Assembly: GCA_049585795.1 (NCBI GenBank)
Contig: JBAVAQ010000034.1
Span: forward strand, 3,211 to 67,210
Length of the DNA stretch: 64,000 bases
Direction: 5' to 3'
Source: JABDBE01 sp049585795
GTDB taxonomy: Bacteria; Acidobacteriota; Terriglobia; Terriglobales; Acidobacteriaceae
Under the pieces are notes generated by a model. That model saw only the letters and a program-made list of their open reading frames with translations. It had not been told where the DNA came from and did not search any database. The position numbers were made by a program, and so were the translations under genes. Positions 25,446 to 34,744 of this stretch are shown here, in pieces (positions within the stretch are counted from its first letter, which is position 1; every line of letters starts with the position of its first letter).

Positions 25446-26705
25446 ATGAATGCAGAACAACTCTTGCCGTACCTTGGCATAGCCGAGGAAGTCCGGGACT
25501 TTTACGACCGTTATCCCTACCCTCCACCGGTCGATAATTTGGAAAAATATCAGCGGCTTTGGCAGGACCCGCAGAGACGTCGCGCGGACTATCATCTGTT
25601 CTGGCCCACTCAGTCTTATCGGGAAGACCAGTCCGTTCTCATCGCCGGTTGCGGAACATCGCAGGCGGCCAAGCACGCATTGCGCTGGCCCGCGGCTAAA
25701 GTTACCGGCATCGATTGCAGCGCAACCAGTGTGCTCCGAACCGAGGAGCTCAAACAAAAATACAACTTGAAAAATCTCGAAATCCACTGGTTTCCCCTTG
25801 AGCGAGTGAGCGACTTGGGGATGAGCTTCGATCAGATCGTGTGCACCGGGGTTCTCCATCATCTCGCCGACCCTGACGCGGGTCTCGAGGCTTTACGCAA
25901 CGTGCTTAAACCGGACGGAGCCATGCACCTCATGGTGTACGCGCCTTACGGACGCGCCGGCATTTATATGCTGCAGGATTTCTGCAGACGGATAGGCATT
26001 CGCGCCACCGACGCGGATATTCGCAATCTCAAGGGTGCGCTGAGTGCGTTGCCTCCTGGGCATCCACTTGAAACCCTGCTCAGCCAGGCTCCAGACTTCC
26101 GGCATGAGGCGGCGCTTGCCGACGCTCTACTACATCCACAAGACCGCGCCTATTCCGTTCCTCAATTGTTCGACTTTATCGAGAAAGGGGGACTGACGTT
26201 CGGCCGCTGGGTGAGACAAGCGCCTTACTCCGTTTACTGTGGCGCCCTCGCCAAGATCGCTCAAGCCAGCCAACTGGCGCGCCTTTCTCCCGCAGAGCAG
26301 TATGCCGCCATCGAACTGTTTCGGGGCACCATGGCTCGCCACAGCGTGATTGTCTACAGACGCGAGAGCGCCAGCGCCGGGCAGCAACTCAGTTTTTCCG
26401 GTGATGGCTGGCGGCACTTTGTACCCATTCGAATGTCCGACACAATCTCTGTTCAAGATCGGCTGCCTCGCGGGGCCGCGGCTGTTCTCATCAACCAGAC
26501 TCACACCTACACAGATCTGTTCTTGCCAATCACTCCAGCGGAAAAGCGGTTGTTCGACGCCATTGACGGAGTTTGCAGTATCGGCGATATCGTGAAGAAC
26601 ACGTCGCCATCCGCAGACCTCGACATGGCCCGCACTTTCTTTGAACGACTCTGGTGGCATGATCAGGTAGTGTTCGACCGCTCACGACGACATCAACTCT
26701 CTTGA
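25446..26705 (+). CDS. Class I SAM-dependent methyltransferase, two-domain
   Basis: 419 residues. The Rossmann-fold methyltransferase shows motif I VLIAGCGTSQAA, the acidic loop GIDCSATSVLRTEEL and the later CTGVLHHLADPDAGLEAL. It is preceded by an aromatic leader (FYDRYPYPPPVDNLEKYQ). The last third (LFLPITPAEKRLFDAIDGVC onwards) resembles a small winged-helix or PqqD-like regulatory domain. The substrate is unknown. It follows a sulfatase in the same direction, but two hairpins intervene, so coupling may be partial. Confidence 0.75.
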   Translation: MNAEQLLPYLGIAEEVRDFYDRYPYPPPVDNLEKYQRLWQDPQRRRADYHLFWPTQSYREDQSVLIAGCGTSQAAKHALRWPAAKVTGIDCSATSVLRTEELKQKYNLKNLEIHWFPLERVSDLGMSFDQIVCTGVLHHLADPDAGLEALRNVLKPDGAMHLMVYAPYGRAGIYMLQDFCRRIGIRATDADIRNLKGALSALPPGHPLETLLSQAPDFRHEAALADALLHPQDRAYSVPQLFDFIEKGGLTFGRWVRQAPYSVYCGALAKIAQASQLARLSPAEQYAAIELFRGTMARHSVIVYRRESASAGQQLSFSGDGWRHFVPIRMSDTISVQDRLPRGAAAVLINQTHTYTDLFLPITPAEKRLFDAIDGVCSIGDIVKNTSPSADLDMARTFFERLWWHDQVVFDRSRRHQLS

Positions 26706-26811
26706 GGGGACAAGAAACTCAAGAAACGGTTGAGAGTAAGGCCGCTGAAATCACTTCGGGAAGCGATTCCAAACGTGCGTCTGGGTGAGATCTGCGAAAT
26801 ATTCGACCCGA

Positions 26812-27825
26812 TCACGGGGAGTAAACAACCGAATGTTCGGCACAGATTCTTTCATAGACATCGCCTTCCTGTTCGCGCTGAAAGCTGCTCAGCACATACC
26901 CGCAGAGAACATCGATGTTAGTGGTCTTGGTTATTTCGTCCCAGAGGCGTTCGACCTGAACCGCAGCGTTCGCATTACCTTGCGCCCACAAAGTAGGTGC
27001 ACATTCACCACAGGCTGCAACTCGAGGATTCTCTCCCTTGGCTGCCTTGGCCGCGGTTGCCAGCAGATCGCTCGCGACCTTGCGGAATCGGACCGGGTCG
27101 GGCACATCGTCCACCAAAAAAGTCGAGAGCGTCTCGGCAACATCCAGCGGAATGTAAGTCCCTTGTTCGATGGCGGCGCCAATATTCAAGCCCTCAGCTT
27201 GCAATCGCTGCACAAGATTGTTCTGGTGTGACGGGGTCGCGAGCACAACGACTGCATTTCCGACCTTCAGCGCGGCTTCGATGAAACGAGTGAATCCAAC
27301 TAAAAGAGACTCATTGTCAGCATAGAATTGAACTGCATGGCTGCCTGGGCCTTTTCCCGGCGTAGGCGGCTCCCGGCGGGGCAAGCGTTGGGAATCTTGC
27401 TCCCGGCTGACGTCGGCGCGATTGAGATCTGAGATTCCGCTGCCAATGTACTGTCTGCCCTGACAAACCTCCTCTACAGCGACTAAAAGTTCGCTTGCCG
27501 CGTGTGCTTTGACGATGTAACCTTGCCCCCCGGAGCTGAGGGCGCCCTGCACCACATCCCACGAAGATTCTTGACTTACAAAGAGAATTTTGGATTCGGT
27601 CGAGAGCTTGCGGATTCGTCGAGCGGCTTCAATTCCATTCAGCGCCGGGAGCCCAATGTCGAGGATAATAAGATCGGGTCGCAGTTCCTCGGACGCACGA
27701 ACCGCTTCCAGTCCGTCTGACGCCTCTCGAACGATCTGTAATTCCGTTCTTTTCCCGAGAGTCGAACGTACGAATCGGCGGAATGGTTCATAGTCATCGA
27801 CCACTAATACGCGGACGGATGACAC
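26812..27825 (-). CDS. Response regulator with REC and MEDS domains
   Basis: 337 residues from the GTG at 27825. The N-terminal receiver has DDYEPFRR, phosphoacceptor Asp in LIILDIGLPALNG, and a Lys in GYIVKA. A linker follows, then a MEDS (methanogen/methylotroph DcmR sensory) domain from about 163: HAVQFYADNESLLVGFTRFI, VVVLATPSHQNNLVQRL and DVLCGYVLSSF. No DNA-binding domain is present, so it probably acts by protein or ligand binding. No promoter module is seen upstream. Confidence 0.8.
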   Translation of the reverse strand: MSSVRVLVVDDYEPFRRFVRSTLGKRTELQIVREASDGLEAVRASEELRPDLIILDIGLPALNGIEAARRIRKLSTESKILFVSQESSWDVVQGALSSGGQGYIVKAHAASELLVAVEEVCQGRQYIGSGISDLNRADVSREQDSQRLPRREPPTPGKGPGSHAVQFYADNESLLVGFTRFIEAALKVGNAVVVLATPSHQNNLVQRLQAEGLNIGAAIEQGTYIPLDVAETLSTFLVDDVPDPVRFRKVASDLLATAAKAAKGENPRVAACGECAPTLWAQGNANAAVQVERLWDEITKTTNIDVLCGYVLSSFQREQEGDVYERICAEHSVVYSP

Positions 27826-28157
27826 GCGGGTACCAGCCTTTCATTTGGTGGAACCGCAGATGTTGTGGTCGGCATCAACCTATCATCATCTCCGTTTTGC
27901 TGCGACGTCAATAGCCCTAAAGTGGCGCATGTTTTAAATTTGGCATTCTGTCCGTAATTGGGAGAGTGCCGGTTCCAGCACATACTTTCGGCACAAATTT
28001 GCCGAGACTTAGGAGCTCGCCTTCCTTTGTGATGCGATCGAACTCGCGGCCCACAACATAAAACCCAAGCGGAGAATATTAGTCGCGCTGGAATTGTTAT
28101 CGACAACGCCGGGGATACCACTATCGCAATTCTTCTCGACAGTTCGTTGCCGGGGTT
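27826..28157. other. Intergenic region without recognisable elements
   Basis: 332 bp upstream of the REC-MEDS gene. I find no palindromic module, terminator or coding frame. Confidence 0.4.
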
Positions 28158-28829
28158 TCAATGGCACGACCCATCATCCTGAAACTGGCCGCTGGAGGCC
28201 ATCGATGCCAGCGAGCGGGCACAGGTCAGGATTTGCTGGTATAAGGGATCATTCTTCAGGGCGTTCGGAGCAACGTAGTTCATGTTCTGGCGGGCTGCGA
28301 CAATTTTATTGCTCAACTTTTGCATGTTATCGAACTCATTGCTCAGCAATTGATAGGCTTGTTGATCGGAATCCGTCGACGCCGCTACGGATGCCAATCT
28401 GAGGCTCGCAGCTGCTTGCCCCTGAAATCCGGCAACAACAGCGTCCGTTACTGGGTAGCCGTTCTGGACGGCATTGAGAAGGGTGCTGCGCCATTCTCTA
28501 ATCACGGACATTTCTTCAATGCCTGCCTTGAGAAACTCTTTTGAAAATCCTGGATTTGCCGGTTGACTGCTGGATGGCGTAGTTGCGGCGGTACCAGGCA
28601 GGGTCAACGTAATCTGAGGTCCGTTGAAGTGGAGCGTGCCGTTCGAGAGTCGCGCCAGCGCCTCGATGTCGACGTACGACCTGCCATTCATCTGCATCAC
28701 CGCCGCATCCCCGGGCTGGCCGCTTATCGTGAGCTTTCCGTTCTGCTGCGCAGCCTGAGGCGATGCCAGGCATGAGAAGGCCAAAAAGCCGGGTAGAATT
28801 AATGATCCCCTCGTCAGTCGCCTGCTCAT
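28158..28829 (-). CDS. Exported protein with copper-amine-oxidase-N-like stalk
   Basis: 223 residues. A signal peptide ending near ASPQA is followed by a stalk-like segment, VMQMNGRSYVDIEALARLSN, that resembles the amino-terminal domain of copper amine oxidases and then a helical region (EFLKAGIEEMSVIREWRSTL; SNKIVAARQNMNYV). Two Cys near the C-terminus may pair. Enzymatic activity is not expected. It is a single-gene unit behind module L. Confidence 0.6.
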   Translation of the reverse strand: MSRRLTRGSLILPGFLAFSCLASPQAAQQNGKLTISGQPGDAAVMQMNGRSYVDIEALARLSNGTLHFNGPQITLTLPGTAATTPSSSQPANPGFSKEFLKAGIEEMSVIREWRSTLLNAVQNGYPVTDAVVAGFQGQAAASLRLASVAASTDSDQQAYQLLSNEFDNMQKLSNKIVAARQNMNYVAPNALKNDPLYQQILTCARSLASMASSGQFQDDGSCH

Positions 28830-28958
28830 AGATTCACTCCATTTTTCTTGCGTGATGCCGCCGCGGTTCTTAGGTCATCGGAAACCGCCGGGCTCCGAAG
28901 CCACATAGACCAGCTAAACTTTCTTATTCAGGCTAACGGGCGAGGAAAGGGTGCACGA

Positions 28959-28974
28959 CTGTCAAAAGTGCCAG
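28959..28974 (-). promoter_or_regulatory. Palindromic promoter module L
   Basis: CTGTCAAAAGTGCCAG. On the minus strand TAGCCT follows after 23 bp (28930-28935), pointing to the gene starting at 28829. Confidence 0.8.
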
Positions 28975-28990
28975 TGCGACCGGCGGTCGG

Positions 28991-29746
28991 CTATTGTGGC
29001 GCCAGGCTCTGAGCGAGGCTTATCAGGTTTTGCGGCTTTACTCGGATGACCCCTCCGCGTGGGCTATCAATATCGGCTATGAGGAAGAACGAGACGGATA
29101 CCGCGAGCGGCAAAACTAAAAACAACCGGCTCCTTCGGTGCGCGCCATAGCCGATTAATAGGTTGCAGCCTATGGAGATCAATACCAGCAGGACCCAGGC
29201 CTCAAGCGGAATGCGGTTCCACCAGGCGGCCTGGGTGTAACCCTGCGAGTTTAAAACGTCATTCATTCCCGACAGGGCCAGGGCAGTCAGGGGTGTTGGC
29301 TGAGCTGGCGCGTGAACTTCCACGGCGGACCACAACTCACTTTGCAGTTTGGCGGTATCGTCGTTGATCCGCTGAAGCTGCGGCCCATTCTTGGCGGTGT
29401 AGAAGAGCACACGCTGGTCAAGATAGCGTCTAAGTAGATCACGCGCCCTGGCCGCATCCGCGGCAGGCAGCACATCGACGCGGACGTATTCTGTGCCGAT
29501 TGCGTTGGCCTCTGCCTCTTCATAGTTTTTGCGCTGATCGTATCGGCCGATGGCCATCGAAAACGTGAATCCGATAAGCAGGCCCAGCAGCGTCAGGGCG
29601 CCGGCTTGGACAACGTTGAAATCATCCCGCTGGTCTTCTTGCAGCGGTCGCCTTTGGGCAAAGAAGAAACCAACGCGGGCCGAGAGCCAAAGCACCACGA
29701 AACAGAAGAACGAGACTATGAATGGGAAATCCATCGTGTTCTTCAT
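28991..29746 (-). CDS. DUF4239-like membrane protein
   Basis: 251 residues with helices at the N-terminus (FPFIVSFFCFVVLWLSARVG), at about 47-65 (AGALTLLGLLIGFTFSMAIG) and two at the C-terminus (WVLLVLISIGCNLLIGYG, FLVLPLAVSVSFFLIADIDS). A soluble loop between them contains EEAEANAIGTEYVRVDVLP. This matches DUF4239, a bestrophin-like inner-membrane family. Function unknown. No promoter module is seen upstream. Confidence 0.7.
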   Translation of the reverse strand: MKNTMDFPFIVSFFCFVVLWLSARVGFFFAQRRPLQEDQRDDFNVVQAGALTLLGLLIGFTFSMAIGRYDQRKNYEEAEANAIGTEYVRVDVLPAADAARARDLLRRYLDQRVLFYTAKNGPQLQRINDDTAKLQSELWSAVEVHAPAQPTPLTALALSGMNDVLNSQGYTQAAWWNRIPLEAWVLLVLISIGCNLLIGYGAHRRSRLFLVLPLAVSVSFFLIADIDSPRGGVIRVKPQNLISLAQSLAPQ

Positions 29747-29928
29747 ACGGTGCCACTGCCGTCACCTTCGCAACAAACACCACGATTGCCTTCTTGCTGC
29801 GCGGCGTCGCTCCATGATGCAGCAGATTCGCCGACTAGGATACCGCTAGATCCGCCTGGAGGCTAGTATGTATCATTACCAGATTGTCAGCGTTGTTCCT
29901 CGTAATTGGCCTCGTCGAAATTCTTTAA

Positions 29929-30870
29929 TCACTCCTGTACCACACTCCAACTGCCATCGGGATCGAACTCAGTCATTGCAGTGGCGGTTTCCGTCGTGGT
30001 CTTCCCCAAGTCCTTCTGGAGAAGCACGCCATCCTGGTTGATGATGAAGGTCATCACTCCAGAATTGCGGTACTGCGCTGGATAGGCGACGAAGGCGAAT
30101 CCAGCGGTCATCTTCCCGTCGACTACGTAGTCCTTCGCGCCGCCATTGGCGTGACTGCCCTGCTTGGTCAGCATGTGAAAGAAGTAGCCGTGGAAAGGCA
30201 TATGAGAATTTGGCTTTACGCTATATCCTTCGTCAGTTGCGAACGCGACCAGGGGCCCGAGTGGGCTTTGGGGTTGATCTTCTGGCGCCACCCAATACAA
30301 GCCGTTCTGCTGACCGTTATCGCTGATGAACTTCAGGGCATATTGCTTGGTGCCCCCATTGTCGCCACGCTCCAAGAAGTACTTAGCCTGCGCATCAGCC
30401 AGCGCTCCACAAACGTTGATGACTGCCAGTTCATTCCGGCCAATGCGGCGCGCCAGAATTTCATCTCTTCCCGCAGCCGTGTCGAAGAACCACTGCCCAC
30501 CCTCATTTTTCCTCAGCGGAATCGGGAAGGCAAAATTGTCGGCCCCAACCAGCAGGATTTGGCTACCATCAGGCATCGTTCGCCAGCGGTTCATCTGTTG
30601 ATACTTCGCTACGAATGCTTCGACGGTGGCCTTGTCCTGCACGGCATCGCCTGAAGAGATAAGGTCCTTCGATTCCGGACCGAAAATTGCCAGCAGTGCG
30701 TTTTGATCTCCTGACTTTCCCGCTGCCAGCAGCGCGTTGCCCGCGTCCTGCGGGGAACCAAATACTTTTAACGAAGGCTTATCGGACTTGTTGCAGCCGG
30801 CGAGGAGAACGATCAGCGCCAAAGCAAGCAACCAGTTTGTAAAAGCAATTCTCCCGATCTCGCGCGACAT
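29929..30870 (-). CDS. DUF2950 lipoprotein, copy 2
   Basis: About 313 residues from the ATG at 30870, chosen because GGAGG lies 6 nt upstream; the frame extends to 31035. Lipobox LLAGC places the lipidated Cys near residue 26. It shares FDTAAGRDEILARRIGRNEL, CGALADAQAKYF and FVAYPAQYRNSGVMTFI with copy 1 at 3985-4953. It lies directly downstream of DUF3300 copy 2 with no promoter between, so the pair is co-transcribed from module M. Confidence 0.85.
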   Translation of the reverse strand: MSREIGRIAFTNWLLALALIVLLAGCNKSDKPSLKVFGSPQDAGNALLAAGKSGDQNALLAIFGPESKDLISSGDAVQDKATVEAFVAKYQQMNRWRTMPDGSQILLVGADNFAFPIPLRKNEGGQWFFDTAAGRDEILARRIGRNELAVINVCGALADAQAKYFLERGDNGGTKQYALKFISDNGQQNGLYWVAPEDQPQSPLGPLVAFATDEGYSVKPNSHMPFHGYFFHMLTKQGSHANGGAKDYVVDGKMTAGFAFVAYPAQYRNSGVMTFIINQDGVLLQKDLGKTTTETATAMTEFDPDGSWSVVQE

Positions 30871-30959
30871 ACTCATCCTCCAGAACATCGAATGTAAGAC
30901 ACCACCAACGTGCCAAGCTTCGTCTCGCTCGGAGCCCGATTTGGATTCATCTCCGAAAA

Positions 30960-32432
30960 CTACCGGCGGCCGCCCCAGCCACCGCCGCCGCCCATGCTTT
31001 CCGAACCACGAGCGCTCGCGGACCTGTTGGCCCAACCTCCGCCGCTACCGCCGAAAGCCGACGATCCGCCGCTTTTCTCTTGTTGTCCCCATCCGCTGGA
31101 AGAGCTGCTGGGTTTCTGCACATTGTTCCAACTTCCACCCTTATCGCTCTGCACTCCACTGCCCGTATTCTTGTATTGAGTGCCGTTCACGGACGCGTAC
31201 TTGTTGCCATTTGCAGTCTGACCAGCAGCGCCACTGTTGTACTTACCCGACGCGCCGTAGGCGGAGCCACCATTCGTAGTTTTCACCGACCCAGTTGTAC
31301 CTTGAGAGGTCGTTTGATGCTGGCTGTACGCCGTGTTGCCATTTTTCGAAGCTGTCGAGCTTCCCCAACTTCCATTGGCGTTGGAACCTTGCTGGGTCTG
31401 CCCGTATGCCCCGGTCCTTGGGTTGTACGCTTGCGCAGCACTCTGCGTGCCGTAAGCGTTGGAGGTCGAAGCCCCACGGGCGTAGGTACCGGTAGAAGGG
31501 TTATATGCTTTACCGGCGCTGGCGCTGCCGTAACCGTTCGAGACTGTGCCACCGCGGGCGTAGGTCCCGGTGGCCGAGTTATAGCTGGTGCCGTAGTGCG
31601 CCGCGCCGTAACCGTTCGAACCGTAATAGCCGCCGTGCCACGCGTTATTTCCGTAGTACGCGCCGCCGCGATACACAACCGTCGTAGTGCCGTGCCAACC
31701 ACAGTTCCAACTGCTATATCCCCAACCGCAGCATCCGCCGCTCATCATCGCGCCCACCGCGATGCCGACTCCGAATGCAACCACGGCGGTTGCGGCCACA
31801 GTCGATGCGCTGTATCCGGGAGTCACATACGGATAGCCGTAAACTACCGCGGGGTTGTACATGGGGACATAAACTACCTGTGGATTTGCAGATTGAATCA
31901 CGATGACTTGCGGCGATTGTTGCGCAACCGTGAGTTGTGATCCTGACTTAAGGTTGCCGGCGGCTAAGGACTTCGCCCGCAAAACTTGGACTGCCGCCAT
32001 AACGTCAGCGGCCTGGGTGTGATACGCCTCACCTAACGCAGAGGTCCAACTGAGATTCGACGCCAAATTGCCAAGCACCGAGGGGAATTGGGTGAGCGCC
32101 TTCACACTTGGATCCCACTGCTGTGCATCAACAGCCTGCATGAGATTCTTCCCGCTGAGATTGCTGTTCTGTTGCAGCCAACTGGCAGCGAAAGCAACTT
32201 GATCGGGGAAGGTCGCGGCCGCAAGAACCTGGGCCACTAAAGCGTCCGGGTAGAGCGCGACCGGCGCAACCAGTTGCTGCAATTCGTCTGGCGACAGCGG
32301 CGCACCTTGCCCAGAGTAACCGCCAGACTGCGGTTGCGCCGGTTGCTGGGCTCCGGCTTCAAATGGCGTAACAAGGATCAGCAGCACGCACAACGTAGCG
32401 CACAGAGCCCGTTTCACAAGATCTTTAATCAT
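30960..32432 (-). CDS. DUF3300 secreted protein, copy 2, with internal repeats
   Basis: About 490 residues from the ATG at 32432 (GGAGAG Shine-Dalgarno). A signal peptide is followed by the DUF3300 core (LVAPVALYPDALVAQVLAAA, DAQQWDPSVKALTQFPSVLG), as in copy 1. Unlike copy 1, the Gly/Ser/Tyr-rich tail contains three degenerate repeats of about 24 residues built on YNSATGTYARGG, YNPSTGTYARGA and YNPRTGAYGQTQ. The tail is low-complexity and probably extended at the cell surface. It heads the pair with DUF2950 copy 2. Confidence 0.85.
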   Translation of the reverse strand: MIKDLVKRALCATLCVLLILVTPFEAGAQQPAQPQSGGYSGQGAPLSPDELQQLVAPVALYPDALVAQVLAAATFPDQVAFAASWLQQNSNLSGKNLMQAVDAQQWDPSVKALTQFPSVLGNLASNLSWTSALGEAYHTQAADVMAAVQVLRAKSLAAGNLKSGSQLTVAQQSPQVIVIQSANPQVVYVPMYNPAVVYGYPYVTPGYSASTVAATAVVAFGVGIAVGAMMSGGCCGWGYSSWNCGWHGTTTVVYRGGAYYGNNAWHGGYYGSNGYGAAHYGTSYNSATGTYARGGTVSNGYGSASAGKAYNPSTGTYARGASTSNAYGTQSAAQAYNPRTGAYGQTQQGSNANGSWGSSTASKNGNTAYSQHQTTSQGTTGSVKTTNGGSAYGASGKYNSGAAGQTANGNKYASVNGTQYKNTGSGVQSDKGGSWNNVQKPSSSSSGWGQQEKSGGSSAFGGSGGGWANRSASARGSESMGGGGGWGGRR

Positions 32433-32538
32433 GGCATCTCTCCCCACCTGGACACGCCTGGTTCTGCACAACGATTTCCGAGTGCGGCTGGAGCAATTGT
32501 CCGGATACCATGCTCGGCGAGGAACTCGCTCCTGGCCA

Positions 32539-32554
32539 CTGTCAGTTTTGACAA
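32539..32554 (-). promoter_or_regulatory. Palindromic promoter module M
   Basis: CTGTCAGTTTTGACAA. On the minus strand GAGCAT, one mismatch from TANNNT, lies 23 bp downstream (32510-32515), ahead of DUF3300 copy 2. Confidence 0.7.
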
Positions 32555-32576
32555 AACTGACCGGAGAACTTATGCA

Positions 32577-33656
32577 CTAAAACGCCCATCCCAGGCTGGA
32601 AGTGGATCCGTAGTCAGTCTTGGGCAGATTGTCGGGCGGGCGGCTGTCGAAATTGAGATAGTAGCCAAGCCTCCAATACAAATCTTTGGCCAGTCTCAAT
32701 TTCACTGAAGTATTGAAATCAAAGCGGACGCGTCCAGGATCGGTCAGACTGGGATAAAGGCGCGCGTCCGCCAGGATGTTGGTGGTCTTGAAGCGAAAAA
32801 AATTCACCTGAGTTCCCAGGATCGCTTCGGCGCTGTTCCCAGTCCGGTCGACCGTCGCCGCGGCGGAATAGCGCTCGCCGTTCCAGTCCGCGCCGACATA
32901 AGCTGCGATGAAACTGTTATTCGTATAGTTGAACATATGCCCCACCGCGCCCCCGAGAGTCGTGCGCAAATCGAGCTGCTGCTCGTCACTCTGTAAGAAA
33001 TCTGCAAGCCCCCCGTAGAAGTTGCGTGGGGACAGCAACTGTTTTGTAACGTTAAGTCGCACCTCGTTGCGAAGATCGGAGATATTCCCTCCACCGCTGA
33101 AGCTGGATTCATAGTTCGCGGAAGCCAACCACTTTGTCCGCTCGAAGAGAGCGTTCGAATCAAAGTTATACTGGGTGCGGTTTTGTTGTTTGGAGTAATT
33201 GACGCCGGCATCCACTCCACCGTGCAGGTTCTGCCAGAAGCCTGCGTCTGTCGTGTGAAGCTCAACCACGTCTTTGGCCGGAATCAGCTGGCTTGCGGAA
33301 TTTTCCGTCACCTGAACCTGCACTCCTTCCGGGGTCTTTCCTTCAGCCGTACTTTGTAGGCTGCCCGTGTAGCGCACTCCTGTCTTATCCGCAACCACAA
33401 AAGTCTGAGGACTCTCGATGTGGTTAATCTTGGACCAATCGAGCGAAACCGTGCCTTCCCCGACCGCCAGCTTGACATATAAATAGCCCTTCTCGAGCTT
33501 GACGATCTCGCAGGTCATGCGGTCACCGTTGACGAACTGGACAACGTCCTTCTTGTCTCGCGCAAAGCAAATTGGGCTCAAGGTGAAGACGAGCAACACC
33601 AGCAAGGCGGGGCAATGTGAATACCAACGGTAATCGTGGACACTCATGTCTTGCAT
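32577..33656 (-). CDS. DUF481 outer-membrane protein
   Basis: About 359 residues from the ATG at 33656 (GAGG, 7-nt spacing). A signal peptide is followed by an SH3-like segment (VVQFVNGDRMTCEIVKLEKG) and then the DUF481 beta-barrel (WQNLHGGVDAGVNYSKQQNR, LNVTKQLLSPRNFYGGLADF), ending in SSLGWAF with an aromatic terminal residue. The protein is outer-membrane by inference. It is divergent from the DUF2490-like gene, and both share module N. Confidence 0.8.
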   Translation of the reverse strand: MQDMSVHDYRWYSHCPALLVLLVFTLSPICFARDKKDVVQFVNGDRMTCEIVKLEKGYLYVKLAVGEGTVSLDWSKINHIESPQTFVVADKTGVRYTGSLQSTAEGKTPEGVQVQVTENSASQLIPAKDVVELHTTDAGFWQNLHGGVDAGVNYSKQQNRTQYNFDSNALFERTKWLASANYESSFSGGGNISDLRNEVRLNVTKQLLSPRNFYGGLADFLQSDEQQLDLRTTLGGAVGHMFNYTNNSFIAAYVGADWNGERYSAAATVDRTGNSAEAILGTQVNFFRFKTTNILADARLYPSLTDPGRVRFDFNTSVKLRLAKDLYWRLGYYLNFDSRPPDNLPKTDYGSTSSLGWAF

Positions 33657-33786
33657 TTTATTTCCTCTTAGTTTCAACCAGTCGGAGCGCAGCCGCCCCC
33701 CGAATGAGAGCTCAAGCCCTCAAGACTCACGAAATTCCCGATCACGCACTCTCAGACAACGTAAGTGGCACCGTCCGGGCAGACAC

Positions 33787-33802
33787 CTGTCAGAACTGGC
33801 AG
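33787..33802. promoter_or_regulatory. Palindromic promoter module N, bidirectional
   Basis: CTGTCAGAACTGGCAG with -10 candidates at the same 23-bp distance on both sides: TAGTCT (33826-33831) towards 33853 and TACGTT on the minus strand (33758-33763) towards the DUF481 gene. Confidence 0.85.
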
Positions 33803-33852
33803 TTGGAAGACGATACAACGGCCGCTAGTCTAGCAGGACGAAAGCGAAAGCT

Positions 33853-34566
33853 ATGAGAGAGCGGCGAAATCTTAAGCACTGGCCGGAAATGGCGCTTTTC
33901 CTTTTGTTTACCAGCGCTTCGTTGAGCGCGCAATCGGTTCAATTCCTGCCCGAGGTCGATAGCTACCTCACGCTCAACCCAAAGGTTCGCGCTTATTTCC
34001 AGGCAAAAGACGACCGGGAGGGCGGTGATCCAACCCAAGCGACGGTGGGACCGAGTATTCAGTTCTACCTCAAACCCTTGCTCAAGCTTAAGAGAATCAC
34101 TGCCTACGACCCGGACGAAGCCAAGCGCAGACCTCTGGTGTTTGAGACGGGATACCGATATATCACTGCTCCGAATGCCGCTCCCGAAAATCGGCTCTTG
34201 ACGGCGGTAACCTTTCACTTTCCCCTGACAGCGCGATTTCTGATCACCGACAGAAACCGCGCGGACCTCGACTGGAAGGATGGAAAGTTCACCTGGCGTT
34301 ATCGCAACAAGCTGACGCTTGAAAGGACGGTCGCGATTTACTCCTATCATCTAATACCCTATGCCGCCGTCGAACCCTTCTACGAGAGCCAGTACGAAAA
34401 ATGGAGCACCACGTCCCTTTACTTCGGCACCCTGCTCCCTGTGGGAAAGCATGTGGAGTTCAATCCCTACTACGAGCACGACAACAACACGGGAAAGCGC
34501 CCGAATCAGCAGGTGAACTCAGTCGGTCTTGCACTGTATTTGTATTTTTCGGTGGAAAAGAAATGA
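33853..34566 (+). CDS. DUF2490-like outer-membrane barrel protein
   Basis: 237 residues. A signal peptide (ALFLLFTSASLSAQS) precedes a beta-rich body with FYLKPLLKLKR, ETGYRYITAP, RADLDWKDGKFTWRYRNKLT and PYAAVEPFYESQYEKWSTTS, typical of DUF2490-type barrels. The end, SVGLALYLYFSVEKK, carries a terminal beta strand. The leader from the predicted start near 33838 is short. Function unknown; outer-membrane location inferred. Confidence 0.7.
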   Translation: MRERRNLKHWPEMALFLLFTSASLSAQSVQFLPEVDSYLTLNPKVRAYFQAKDDREGGDPTQATVGPSIQFYLKPLLKLKRITAYDPDEAKRRPLVFETGYRYITAPNAAPENRLLTAVTFHFPLTARFLITDRNRADLDWKDGKFTWRYRNKLTLERTVAIYSYHLIPYAAVEPFYESQYEKWSTTSLYFGTLLPVGKHVEFNPYYEHDNNTGKRPNQQVNSVGLALYLYFSVEKK

Positions 34567-34744
34567 AACGCAGCAAGACAAGGTGAGAAGACAACACGAT
34601 GGAATGCGCTGTGGCCGGCGCTTGCGGCCTTGAGCGGGGCGAGAGCTGTTACCCCCATGTTGAAGGTCCTGTCGCGCGAGCATCGCTTGCTACTGGGCTA
34701 TGCCCGACGCGAATGCCTCACCCTGATGAAACCGCTTTCGAAGA

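Noticed and set aside
29875..29890. Weak CTG/CAG-like match upstream of the DUF4239 gene (ATTACCAGATTGTCAG)
   Set aside because: One half is poor and no TANNNT hexamer lies at the expected distance in the direction of the gene.
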